Shown here one piece after another: positions 7,336-14,953 of a DNA stretch of 18,074 nucleotides. The position numbers and the translations under genes were made by a program. Source of the DNA: Candidatus Aenigmatarchaeota archaeon (lineage in GTDB: Archaea > Aenigmatarchaeota > Aenigmatarchaeia > CG10238-14); NCBI GenBank assembly GCA_017610225.1, contig JAFCCM010000040.1:1-18074 (forward strand). The letters are read 5' to 3'. Each line of letters begins with the position of its first letter. Positions within the stretch are counted from its first letter, which is position 1. The notes below the pieces were generated by a model that saw only the letters and a list, made by a program, of their open reading frames with translations, was not told the DNA's origin and did not search any database.

Positions 7336-9525
7336 TTAATTAAAAGTTAATAACTCATCAGGTTCAAGTTGATCTTGATGTTGATGTGAAATTACAAATA
7401 TTGACTTGCCGACTTTTAATTTATTTAATACTTTACATACATATCCAACATTATCATAATCTAAAGCATCAAATATTTCATCAAATAATAAGATATTATA
7501 ACTAACATCATTTATTGCTGTTTGCAAATCTCCGAGGGTTAATATTGTTGCAATATCAACTATTCTAGTTTGACCGCCTGATAACTGAACTCTCGAATTT
7601 GCTTTGGTGTGTGTATCAACAACTCTAACCGATATTTTATCTCTGAACTCACCAGATTTTATTTCATCTAAAGTATCAAATGAAACTATATATCTTCCAT
7701 TGGTAAGCATATCTAAATATTTTGAAACTTTTCTGTTCATAAAGGGAATTGCCTCATCAATTAACATAGAGGGTATTCCTGTTGGAGAAAATCCTGTTTT
7801 CCAGAATTGTAGCATTCTCATATTCTCTTCAATTCTATCTATTTCCAATTCATCAGATTTGATAGTTTCTGATAATTCCGATTCTTTTTTTATATAAGAA
7901 TTGAATTGAGTTTCGTCATATGTTTGTGTCTCTTTAAAATTTATTGTATCATTTAGAGAATTAATCTTCTGATTTATTGATAAGATTATTTCGCTAACTT
8001 TTTTCAATTGTTCTAACAATGATTCTTTATTAGATTTTTCAAGAATTAATTTTTGTTGTGTTTCTTGTAATTCTTTTGTTTGCTCATTTGATTTTTGCTC
8101 GATCTTCTTTTGTTCGATTTTGACTAATTCGCTAACTTTTTTAATTGCAACTTCTACTCTATCTTGTATTTTTTTATATTCTTCTGATTCTTCTCTTTTA
8201 CATATTGCAATTTCATTATCAATAGTTGCAATCATTCTATTATATTTAGATGTTTCTTCTTCTAACATATTTTGAAATTCAATTTTTTGCTTACTACATT
8301 TATTTTCTTTTTGTGATAGTATGGATATTTTCTTGTTATATGACGAAATTTTTTCAATCAATTTTTCTCTTGCTTCATCTGTTACATCTTGTTCACATGT
8401 AGGACATATTGAAATTTTTGCTTCAATTACATTTGAATTTATCTCATTTTTCCTTTCTAAGAATGATGTAATCTCAAATTTTATATTATCGGTTTCCAGA
8501 TCAACTTCATGCATTTTTTGACGAAAATATGTAGAAGTTTTATTCAACTTTTGAACAGTTTCTGCTTTTTGATCTGTCATTGATTCAATATCTTTAGCAC
8601 TTATATTTTTCACTTCCATTTTGGCTTTAGCTGCAGAGACTTGTATCTCTGATATTTTTGCCTGTTTTTGTTGCTCTAGTTGATCAAATGTTATTTGAAA
8701 TTTTTCTGTTGAATTTTTTATAGAATTCTCAACATCCATTAGATGTTTATTTGTAGATTCAATATCAATATCTTGAGATTGTACCTCTGTAAGTTTAAGC
8801 TCCCATTCTTTCAATAATCGTTTATTATCTTCCAATGATAATTGAAGTTCTTTTACACCTTGTTCTTTTTGCTCATAAAACTTTTGTTTTATACTTTTCA
8901 GAATATTAATCTGTAGATATGCATCATCTAGAAGCCCTTGATTAATGTGTATTTGATTCGATAAATTATCATAGTTTGTTTGATCAGCTTTCAATTTTTT
9001 ATCTGTTTGCTTATAGTATAATGTGTATCGCTCAAGATTTAGTATTTTTCTGAAAATTTCTTTTTTATCAGAATCTACTAAGTCTGTAAAGAAGTCTTTA
9101 ACCTTTTGTCCAAACATCAAAGTATTCATAAATGCTTTTTGTGAACACAATAATTTTTCTAGTTCAGGTAACACTTCTCGATGACCTTTCATTGTGTCAA
9201 CGCCATTTTTATTTATGACTACTGTATTGCCAACTCTTTTATATTTATGATAACGTGTAACTATATATTGGTCAGAATTAACTTTAAATTTTACCCAAGT
9301 TTTACAATTTTTTCCAACCACATTATTAACAACATCATCTCCTTTTGCTTTTTTAGATGTGATCCCAAACAAAGTAAAAGGGATTGCATCTAATGACATT
9401 GTTTTTCCTATGCCATTCGGACCTGTTAATAGTGTAAGTTTATCTGGTTGAAATGTATGTATCATGGGATCTATATATGGTCCATAATTTTCCATTCCTA
9501 CTTCTTGAAATTTAATATCTCGCAT
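7336..9525 (-). CDS. Rad50/SbcC-like ATPase, recombination endonuclease subunit (gp46-like)
   Basis: 729 residues. Walker A GPNGIGKT at 35-42, the ABC signature LSGGQ at 648-652, Walker B ILLFDE at 678-683, a following ALD D-loop and a switch histidine in SHQHQ at 713-717 give a complete split ABC ATPase. Between the halves is a long Lys/Glu/Gln-rich coiled coil (about 165-565) broken by the zinc hook C374-PT-C377. This is the plan of Rad50, SbcC and T4 gp46. With the Mre11-like subunit encoded just upstream, it resects DNA ends in recombination-dependent replication and repair, and may degrade host DNA. GGGGGA sits close (about four bases) to the ATG; the start fits the family's usual first strand. 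It starts 11 bases after the partner gene. Length is moderate: larger than T4 gp46 (about 560) and smaller than bacterial SbcC (about 1050). Confidence 0.95.
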   Translation of the reverse strand: MRDIKFQEVGMENYGPYIDPMIHTFQPDKLTLLTGPNGIGKTMSLDAIPFTLFGITSKKAKGDDVVNNVVGKNCKTWVKFKVNSDQYIVTRYHKYKRVGNTVVINKNGVDTMKGHREVLPELEKLLCSQKAFMNTLMFGQKVKDFFTDLVDSDKKEIFRKILNLERYTLYYKQTDKKLKADQTNYDNLSNQIHINQGLLDDAYLQINILKSIKQKFYEQKEQGVKELQLSLEDNKRLLKEWELKLTEVQSQDIDIESTNKHLMDVENSIKNSTEKFQITFDQLEQQKQAKISEIQVSAAKAKMEVKNISAKDIESMTDQKAETVQKLNKTSTYFRQKMHEVDLETDNIKFEITSFLERKNEINSNVIEAKISICPTCEQDVTDEAREKLIEKISSYNKKISILSQKENKCSKQKIEFQNMLEEETSKYNRMIATIDNEIAICKREESEEYKKIQDRVEVAIKKVSELVKIEQKKIEQKSNEQTKELQETQQKLILEKSNKESLLEQLKKVSEIILSINQKINSLNDTINFKETQTYDETQFNSYIKKESELSETIKSDELEIDRIEENMRMLQFWKTGFSPTGIPSMLIDEAIPFMNRKVSKYLDMLTNGRYIVSFDTLDEIKSGEFRDKISVRVVDTHTKANSRVQLSGGQTRIVDIATILTLGDLQTAINDVSYNILLFDEIFDALDYDNVGYVCKVLNKLKVGKSIFVISHQHQDQLEPDELLTFN

Positions 9526-9536
9526 ATATCCCCCAA

Positions 9537-10565
9537 TTATATATCTTCAACTTCGTCGAGAATTTCTTTAGAAATTTGAAGATATCTTTCTCTTTTATCT
9601 TCAGGAATCTGTTTAATATCCATGTATTTTTTAAATTTATCATCTTGGGACATTGAACTTGTAATTCCTCTATCAGTTATATCACGTTCTGTTTTATCAA
9701 CGATATTAAATTCACCGCTAACTGATGTTAGATCAACTGGTTCTTTCATGATTATTTTGACATGATTGCCTGCATCTTTTGCTTCTTTGGCAGCTTTTAA
9801 TGCTTCATCCACATTTGATGATAATAATTCAATTTCAATATGTTTTTTATAATCTGTGATTGGTATACTTTGAACATTCATTGTGTCCGTATCCACAACT
9901 AAAAATCTTTTTTCATCATTTTTCTCGCCCCAATCTAATTGTATTAGAGAACCAACATAATAAATAGAAATGTTTGGTCCGATTATTTCCTGTGGTTTGT
10001 GGTAATGTCCCAAAAGTGCTAGTTCATATTTTCCAACTAAATCTTTAACACTCACATCTGAAATAATACTCATTCCTGAATTAAGTACTGCTTCACTTAA
10101 TCCAAAATGTGAAATTAATATTTTAGCTTTATGATCTTTGATTGCTTGTGGAAGTTTATATGAATATGGAACGAACAATATATCTTCGGGTTGTAAATGA
10201 TATGTTTGATCGAATTTCACCCATCGAACATTACGAATATTTTCTAAAGATCTTAGTGCTGAAACGACTTCAACCCCTTTTCCTGAGATGTCATGATTTC
10301 CGTCAATAACTATGCATTGAAGGAAATCATAATTCTTAAAGAATTGCAACATTAAATCTTGTGCAATTGCATATATTATTGATTTGCCATGTAATGTATC
10401 TCCGCCTATTATAAGATGTCTAATCTCATGTTGTTTACAATACATAGCTACTTCAGTTAATGCTCTTCTAATACTATGTAACCTTTCTGGTAAATTTGAT
10501 TCATCTTCAATTTTATCTTGACTATATCTTGAAAGATGAATATCTGCTATAAATGCAAATTTCAT
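9537..10565 (-). CDS. Mre11/SbcD-like nuclease, recombination endonuclease subunit (gp47-like)
   Basis: 342 residues of the calcineurin-like phosphoesterase family. All five metal motifs are visible: ADIH (7-10), GGDTLHG (54-60), GNHD (89-92), SHFG (152-155) and GHYHKP (186-191). The YVGSLIQLDWGEKND segment that follows is also typical of SbcD/gp47. The C-terminal 110 residues form the capping and partner-binding region, with helices near the end suited to bind the coiled coil of the ATPase. The length matches T4 gp47 (about 340). It nicks and resects DNA ends with its ATPase subunit. The start overlaps the prepilin-like gene stop by ATGA. Confidence 0.95.
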   Translation of the reverse strand: MKFAFIADIHLSRYSQDKIEDESNLPERLHSIRRALTEVAMYCKQHEIRHLIIGGDTLHGKSIIYAIAQDLMLQFFKNYDFLQCIVIDGNHDISGKGVEVVSALRSLENIRNVRWVKFDQTYHLQPEDILFVPYSYKLPQAIKDHKAKILISHFGLSEAVLNSGMSIISDVSVKDLVGKYELALLGHYHKPQEIIGPNISIYYVGSLIQLDWGEKNDEKRFLVVDTDTMNVQSIPITDYKKHIEIELLSSNVDEALKAAKEAKDAGNHVKIIMKEPVDLTSVSGEFNIVDKTERDITDRGITSSMSQDDKFKKYMDIKQIPEDKRERYLQISKEILDEVEDI

Positions 10566-10789
10566 AATTTTTTCATACCTCCAATTTTATTTAAAGTTTT
10601 TTCTTGGGGTACAACTTCTTCCAGTGGTTTGTTAAGATATTGTTCTTGTTTTTGAGTAATATTCTCAGGATTTGTAGTAACAAGATCTATAACTGGCTTT
10701 ACTGTTGCTATTAATATCCCTATAATTATAATACAAAGTACCAACTCAACTAATGTAAAACCGCGTTTATTTCTTATTCTTTGTTTCAT
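10562..10789 (-). CDS. Prepilin-like protein with type IV pilin N-terminal signal
   Basis: 75 residues. The N-terminus is a short basic leader ending in KRG, then FTLVE, then a hydrophobic helix LVLCIIIIGILIATV (about 16-30). This is a textbook class III signal: prepilin peptidase would cut after G10, methylate F11, and E15 is the conserved Glu+5. The remaining 45 residues are hydrophilic and rich in Gln, Glu and Lys, too short for a normal pilin or pseudopilin globular domain. AGGA lies seven bases upstream of the ATG. The gene overlaps the NSSS gene before it by 23 bases and the Mre11-like gene by ATGA, so it is embedded in phage genes. It would go to the host inner membrane. A role in disturbing host type IV pili, competence or type II secretion, or as a membrane anchor, is inference. 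Confidence 0.82.
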   Translation of the reverse strand: MKQRIRNKRGFTLVELVLCIIIIGILIATVKPVIDLVTTNPENITQKQEQYLNKPLEEVVPQEKTLNKIGGMKKL

Positions 10790-11198
10790 TATTCGATCCT
10801 TTCACTAAGGTTTCAACCAAGTTATCTAAATCAATATTGTTTATTACTACATCAAGTATATCTTTTTGCTTAAGTGCTTTTATTAAATTAAATCCCTCTC
10901 CATCTATACACACATCACTTATGATAAAGTTCAAATTAGTCAATATTTGTATGAGTATTACCCATCCCCATCCATCATAGTCATAATAAGATAATACCTC
11001 TCCAGTCTTTAATCCTTCAATTAAATCTGGAATGTCTTTATATAATTGTTCATCAGTTAATATATAGTCATCATAGTCTTCTTTACACATTGTTTGTGCC
11101 TCATCAAGAATCTCATCAGATGCATAAAAATTGTTAGGGATAAATACTATATATGCTGTTGATGAACTATTTGTTACGAAATCGCTTTTCACTTTCAT
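10767..11198 (-). CDS. NSSS-motif protein 2
   Basis: 143 residues beginning MKVKSDFVTNSSSTAYI, sharing its N-terminal motif with two other proteins here. The remainder is acidic, with helices around 28-40 and 55-68, a DYDGWGW segment (about 74-80) and a Lys/Asn-rich tail. No membrane segment and no known domain was recognised. GGAG lies ten bases before the ATG, inside the end of the small cysteine protein gene, which it overlaps by 32 bases. Its end overlaps the prepilin-like gene. Only the first 17 or so residues resemble the other NSSS proteins. Function unknown. Confidence 0.8.
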   Translation of the reverse strand: MKVKSDFVTNSSSTAYIVFIPNNFYASDEILDEAQTMCKEDYDDYILTDEQLYKDIPDLIEGLKTGEVLSYYDYDGWGWVILIQILTNLNFIISDVCIDGEGFNLIKALKQKDILDVVINNIDLDNLVETLVKGSNNETKNKK

Positions 11199-11364
11199 TT
11201 TTTTCGTTCTCCACTAGGGTGAGTATAAACTGTTTATAATCATTGCATATTGTTTTGTCTTTTACAGATTTAGTACATGTCATTACGACTAAACAATTGA
11301 TACAAGGACTGTCTGGATTCATATATAATTTTTTATCATCATTCATCACGTTTAATATGGTCAT
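11167..11364 (-). CDS. Small cysteine-motif protein
   Basis: 65 residues from the ATG at 11364, chosen because GGAG at 11371-11374 is six bases upstream; in-frame ATGs at 11382 (longer) and 11346 (shorter) are possible. The core is SPCINCLVVMTC, nine residues, then CNDYKQF: CX2CX5CX9C. It resembles the C-termini of the two repeat proteins just upstream, where PCxxCIVKSMC is followed by CELKQ. It probably binds zinc or an iron-sulfur cluster. The tail is highly charged. It overlaps the NSSS genes on both sides. Function unknown. Confidence 0.68.
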   Translation of the reverse strand: MTILNVMNDDKKLYMNPDSPCINCLVVMTCTKSVKDKTICNDYKQFILTLVENEKNESEKRFRNK

Positions 11365-11623
11365 CATTAACTCCAATAGCATTTAAGAACCACAACATAT
11401 CAAAATTATCCATCCCAGTTGAACAACTTATAGAATCTTCGGTTTCCTCAATAATCCATGGCTGAAGAGAAATGTGAAATTCATACTTTAAGTTTGAGAC
11501 AATAATTATTGCAATCTCGATATGGTCATGAATCATTTGTATCTGTATATCTGTTAAATGTTTTTTCAAAATAACAAATGAAGCTGATGAACTGTTCGTT
11601 ATAAATTCTGCTCGTATTTTCAT
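11339..11623 (-). CDS. NSSS-motif protein 3
   Basis: 94 residues beginning MKIRAEFITNSSSASFV, the third copy of the shared N-terminal motif. The body has a helix (about 22-38), hydrophobic strands (AIIIVSNL, EFHISLQPW) and a C-terminal WFLNAIGV segment. The start is joined to the previous stop as TAATG with GGGG upstream. It resembles no family I know beyond the first 17 residues. It lies between the repeat proteins and the small cysteine protein, so the two unusual modules (NSSS and Cys4) alternate here. Confidence 0.78.
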   Translation of the reverse strand: MKIRAEFITNSSSASFVILKKHLTDIQIQMIHDHIEIAIIIVSNLKYEFHISLQPWIIEETEDSISCSTGMDNFDMLWFLNAIGVNDDHIKRDE

Positions 11624-12429
11624 TATTTACCCCATATTAATAATTGTTTTAATTCACATCGGTTTTCACACATAGATTTTACAATACATAATTTACATGG
11701 ATCATAGTCTTTTTTGTACTCTTTTTTCTCAAATAAAACTTTCATGAATTTTCCATTTAAAAACCACATTTTTGTTCCATCGACATTTATAAAAGCAGGA
11801 CCTTTTTCTCTATGACATATTCCATTTAAATACCATGTTTTTTGTCCATTGGGATTTATAATAGCAGGACCTTTTTCTCTATGATATTTTCCATTTAAAG
11901 CCCACATTTTTGTTCCATCATGATAAATAACAGCTGGTCCTTTTTCTCTATGATATTTTCCATTTAAAGCCCACATTTTTGTTCCATCATGATAAATAAC
12001 AGCTGGTCCTTTTTCTCTATGAAGTTTTCCATTTAAATACCAGTATTTTGTTCCATCTTCACGTATAACAGCTGGTCCTTTTTCTCTATGAAGTTCTCCA
12101 TTTAAATACCATTTTTTTGTTCCATCATGATAAATAACAGCTGGTCCTTTTTCTCTATGACGTTTTCCATTTAAATACCATTCTTTTCTTCCATCTTCAC
12201 GTATAACAGCTGGTCCTTTTTCTCTATGACGTTTTCCATGTCTATACCATTCTTTTGTTCCATTTGCATATATAACAGCAGGACTTTTTTCTCTATGACG
12301 TTTTCCATTTAAATACCATATTTTTGTTCCATCTTTACGTATAATAGCAGGACCTTTTTCTCTATGACGTTCTCCATTTAAACACCATGCTTTTGTTCCA
12401 TCTGAGTATATTATTAATTTACTAGGCAT
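11623..12429 (-). CDS. Repeat protein B: nine 23-residue HREKGPA repeats plus Cys4 tail
   Basis: 268 residues from the ATG at 12429, which has GGAG seven bases upstream; an in-frame ATG at 12453 lies before that ribosome site and is unlikely. Nine full 23-residue units follow the consensus DGTKxWYLNGKxHREKGPAVI, plus a final partial one, each probably a beta hairpin pair as in MORN-like or YwqK-like repeats. Such Trp/Gly-rich repeats occur in bacteria, phages and giant viruses and are thought to mediate binding. The C-terminus has a Lys/Tyr linker, then PC-x2-C-x5-C-x3-C and a basic helix. The paralogue immediately upstream has six repeats and the same ends. Two neighbouring units are identical at DNA level. 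Function unknown. Confidence 0.85.
   Translation of the reverse strand: MPSKLIIYSDGTKAWCLNGERHREKGPAIIRKDGTKIWYLNGKRHREKSPAVIYANGTKEWYRHGKRHREKGPAVIREDGRKEWYLNGKRHREKGPAVIYHDGTKKWYLNGELHREKGPAVIREDGTKYWYLNGKLHREKGPAVIYHDGTKMWALNGKYHREKGPAVIYHDGTKMWALNGKYHREKGPAIINPNGQKTWYLNGICHREKGPAFINVDGTKMWFLNGKFMKVLFEKKEYKKDYDPCKLCIVKSMCENRCELKQLLIWGK
11749..12402 (-). repeat. 69-bp tandem coding repeat, nine units plus a partial one
   Basis: The DNA repeats with a 69-base period encoding 23 residues. Units differ mainly in the residue before HRE (Arg, Leu, Tyr, Cys) and in the 'RKD', 'YHD' or 'NPN' stretch. Two units, starting at 11870 and 11939, match perfectly over about 84 bases, which points to a recent slippage or recombination event. 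Confidence 0.9.
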
Positions 12430-12475
12430 TTTCATTCTCCAGTTCTTTAACATAAATTATTTTATAAATATAACA
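12430..12475 (-). repeat. Duplicated leader of the two repeat-protein genes (copy B)
   Basis: The 46 bases between the stop of repeat protein A and the ATG of repeat protein B are almost the same as the 46 bases at 13076-13121 upstream of protein A, with about five differences. The duplicated block thus contains the gene together with its leader and ribosome site. No promoter consensus is obvious in it. Confidence 0.8.
12437..12440 (-). promoter_or_regulatory. Ribosome binding site deciding the start of repeat protein B
   Basis: GGAG seven bases before the ATG at 12429. It lies downstream of the more distal in-frame ATG (12453), which therefore is probably 5' leader sequence. Confidence 0.7.
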
Positions 12476-13075
12476 TTATTTTCCCCGCATTAATATTTGT
12501 TTTAATTCACAACGTATTTTACACATAGATTTTACAATACATAATTCACATGGATCATAATCATTTTTATACTCTTTTTTATCAAATAAAAGTTTTGTTA
12601 ATTTTCCATTTAAAAACCATATTTTTGTTCCATTGACATTTATAAAAGCAGGACCTTTTTCTCTATGACGTTTTCCATTTAAATACCATAATTTTGTTCC
12701 ATCTTTACGTATAACAGCAGATCCTTTTTTTCTATGAAGTTTTCCATTTAAAAACCATTGTTTTGTTCCACTAGGGTATATAATAGCAGGACCTTTTTCT
12801 CTATGAAGTTTATTATTTAAATACCATAATTTTGTTCCATCTTTACGTATAACAGCAGGTCCTTTTACTCTATGACGTTTTCCATTTAAAAGCCATATTT
12901 TTGTTCCATTGGGGTATATAATAGCAGGACCTTTTTCTCTATGACGTTTTCCATTTAAATACCATATTTTTGTTCCATTATGATAAATAACAGCTGGTCC
13001 TTTTTCTCTATGATATTTTCCATTTAAATACCATTCTTTTGTTCCATCTTTACGTATTATTAATTCGCTAGGCAT
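12476..13075 (-). CDS. Repeat protein A: six 23-residue HREKGPA repeats plus Cys4 tail
   Basis: 199 residues from the ATG at 13075 (GGAG at 13083-13086, seven bases upstream); the in-frame ATG at 13099 precedes that site and is rejected. It starts MPSELIIRKDGTK and holds six 23-residue units with consensus DGTKxWYLNGKxHREKGPAII, plus a final partial unit. A charged linker follows, then C-x2-C-x5-C-x3-C and a basic end (MRGK). Variants include HRVKGPA and HRKKGSA. It is a tandem paralogue of the next gene, differing in repeat number. Cytoplasmic, with no signal peptide. Probably a binding scaffold with a small metal-binding tail; the function is not known. Confidence 0.85.
   Translation of the reverse strand: MPSELIIRKDGTKEWYLNGKYHREKGPAVIYHNGTKIWYLNGKRHREKGPAIIYPNGTKIWLLNGKRHRVKGPAVIRKDGTKLWYLNNKLHREKGPAIIYPSGTKQWFLNGKLHRKKGSAVIRKDGTKLWYLNGKRHREKGPAFINVNGTKIWFLNGKLTKLLFDKKEYKNDYDPCELCIVKSMCKIRCELKQILMRGK
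12602..13048 (-). repeat. 69-bp tandem coding repeat, six units plus a partial one
   Basis: Same 69-base period as in the neighbouring paralogue, here six units. Units are more diverged from each other than in the nine-unit gene, and the divergence keeps the reading frame and the Trp, NGK, HR and GPA positions. Confidence 0.88.
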
Positions 13076-13121
13076 TTTTGTTCTCCAGTTCTTTAACATG
13101 AATTATCTTGTAAATATAACA
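13076..13121 (-). repeat. Duplicated leader of the two repeat-protein genes (copy A)
   Basis: Forty-six bases between the helicase stop and the ATG of repeat protein A. They are nearly identical to 12430-12475 and include the GGAG at 13083-13086. Confidence 0.8.
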
Positions 13122-14522
13122 TTATTTGCCTCGTATTATTGTTGTTGCCATTTCTTCATCAATTATTGCTAAATTATTATTTAAGTATAATAAATATTGT
13201 ATATTCCATTTTTTCTTCTCGTAGAATTGTTTTCTTCTGAAAAATGTATTTACTATATCTTTGCAACCATAATCTACCATATCAATGATAGAAGGCGTTT
13301 TTTTATTTTTTGCTGTTCTTACAACTCTTCCAGTTAATTGCTCAATATTTGATATTGGAGAAGTCATAATAATACAATCTTTCCAAGGAGCATCAATTCC
13401 ATCTCTGCATTTACCTGGAGTTGCAAAAGTTATAGTGCTTTCTAACGTATCCAACTTAGCATTACCACAAAATTTTGATTTACTAGCATGTGGCATCCAC
13501 TCATATAATTTGTCAATTAGTTTGATTCTTTCAGTCATACAAATTAGATGTCGATCATTTTTTAAACGCGCTAATAACCCCTTAATCACCTCTAGGAACG
13601 GTTTTGATTTGATTATTTGATTGAGGTATCGGGAACGTTGAAACTCACCGCCCCACCGTATATACGTAGCTCTCCGGGCGGTATCTATTTGATAATCTAA
13701 TAAGATAACCGTGATTTTTGCATCCATGGTTCCTTCAATATCATCATCTGAAAAAACCTCTCCTAAATGATATCTAATTACATCTTCATTGCCATCATAC
13801 CTATATGGAGTTGCACTCAAGCCATATGTATATTTTGATGGTATGTGAATTGAACATTCTGAGAATGTTGGAGCCCCAACTGATGTATGAACTTCATCAG
13901 CAACAAATACTCCAATATTTGCTTCATTAAGAGCTATGAGAAACTCTTTTCGTTTTCGTTTGAGTAATGATAAAAATGATTGAACAGTTGATATAATAAT
14001 TGGTTTCTTTAAATCTTCCTCAAATGATTTACTTGCTAATCTTGATATATTATTATTTTGTAAATCAGTAAATGACAGAAGACGATCTCTCCATTGATCT
14101 GCTAGACTATCACGATGAACCAAAATCATACTTTTCTTTTTTCTTTCAGCAATCATATAGATTGAGATTACTGTTTTTCCAACTCCTGGTAATAATTGTA
14201 TTATTCCATTCTCATTGTTTAAGAGATACTCAATTGCTCTTTTTTGAGCATCACTCCTTGGAATAATATTATGGTTAATATTTATTGATTCGCCTTCTTG
14301 TCTATGATCATGTATTATTGGATTTACTACATATTCATGGAGTGGGAAGTTCCTTGGAATTAAAAGGAACTTTTCCGACTCCACATAAAATATATTTATT
14401 GTATAATCAGATGTATTATATGCTCGCGTTCTTCTTTCTAGTTTTTCTTTAATGCGTACATACTGGTCTGTATTATTATATGTTTTTGGGATTAATAACC
14501 CAGAACGCTTTATAACATCCAT
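13122..14522 (-). CDS. Superfamily 2 DNA/RNA helicase, UvsW-like
   Basis: 466 residues. Walker A LPGVGKT (111-117), DEVH box (209-212), SAT motif GLSATPYR (234-241) and motif VI QLTGRVVR (395-402) identify an SF2 helicase of the ResIII/UvsW type. Motif Ia is probably LVHRDSLADQW (134-144). The N-terminal 85 residues resemble the small accessory domain preceding the helicase core in UvsW. T4 UvsW remodels replication forks, unwinds R-loops and drives the switch from origin to recombination-dependent replication, which fits the gp46/gp47-like genes downstream. GGAG lies seven bases before the ATG, in the spacer after QueD. The length is slightly below T4 UvsW (about 500). Confidence 0.9.
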   Translation of the reverse strand: MDVIKRSGLLIPKTYNNTDQYVRIKEKLERRTRAYNTSDYTINIFYVESEKFLLIPRNFPLHEYVVNPIIHDHRQEGESININHNIIPRSDAQKRAIEYLLNNENGIIQLLPGVGKTVISIYMIAERKKKSMILVHRDSLADQWRDRLLSFTDLQNNNISRLASKSFEEDLKKPIIISTVQSFLSLLKRKRKEFLIALNEANIGVFVADEVHTSVGAPTFSECSIHIPSKYTYGLSATPYRYDGNEDVIRYHLGEVFSDDDIEGTMDAKITVILLDYQIDTARRATYIRWGGEFQRSRYLNQIIKSKPFLEVIKGLLARLKNDRHLICMTERIKLIDKLYEWMPHASKSKFCGNAKLDTLESTITFATPGKCRDGIDAPWKDCIIMTSPISNIEQLTGRVVRTAKNKKTPSIIDMVDYGCKDIVNTFFRRKQFYEKKKWNIQYLLYLNNNLAIIDEEMATTIIRGK

Positions 14523-14533
14523 TCGTTTACTCC

Positions 14534-14953
14534 TTAATTCTCCATATATGTTGCTTTAGATGTATCTGTTTCATATACAGTTACATAATCTATTTTAACA
14601 GGTGGTTTTAACTTTCCAGCAATATAGAGATATATTGCTTGTGACATATTTTCTGCTGTTGGCTCATAGGGTACAACTATTATTTTTAAATCTGGAAGGA
14701 TCTCTTTCATTTTATCGACAACTTCTAAGTCAACAGCATTAATCATAAGAGCATGATCCATTATATCTAAATATTCCGTTACGATAGATTTTAATTGTGA
14801 AAAATCAATAATCATTCCGTCTGAATTAAGAGTCTCGCTTTTTAATCCAACAATTACTTTATAATTGTGGCCATGAATGTGCTTACAAGCTCCTAGATGT
14901 CGTGAAAGTCTATGACCCATTGAGAATGTAAATTCTTTTGAAATTTTATACAT
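14534..14953 (-). CDS. queD: 6-carboxytetrahydropterin synthase (QueD/PTPS family)
   Basis: 139 residues, the usual length for the family. The zinc ligands are H14 (FSMGHRL) and H27 and H29 in CKHIHGHNY, with the catalytic Cys at C23. MDH (65-67) supplies the Asp-His pair, and the pterin-binding Glu is in VYETDTSKA (E128). QueD converts dihydroneopterin triphosphate to 6-carboxy-tetrahydropterin, the step before QueE in preQ0 and queuosine synthesis. Phages carry such genes mainly to make 7-deazaguanine bases for their DNA, or to act on tRNA. FolE, QueE, QueC and a DNA transglycosylase are not in this window. The start follows the previous stop directly, with GGAGG seven bases upstream. Confidence 0.92.
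   Translation of the reverse strand: MYKISKEFTFSMGHRLSRHLGACKHIHGHNYKVIVGLKSETLNSDGMIIDFSQLKSIVTEYLDIMDHALMINAVDLEVVDKMKEILPDLKIIVVPYEPTAENMSQAIYLYIAGKLKPPVKIDYVTVYETDTSKATYMEN

Noticed and set aside
10562..10789. Prepilin-like gene as host contamination or a genuine pilus operon
   Set aside because: It overlaps phage recombination genes on both sides, and no pilus assembly genes (ATPase, platform, peptidase) are nearby.
11749..13048. Possible CRISPR array from the regularly spaced repeats
   Set aside because: The 69-base period is entirely coding, all units stay in frame as 23-residue protein repeats and there are no unique spacers.
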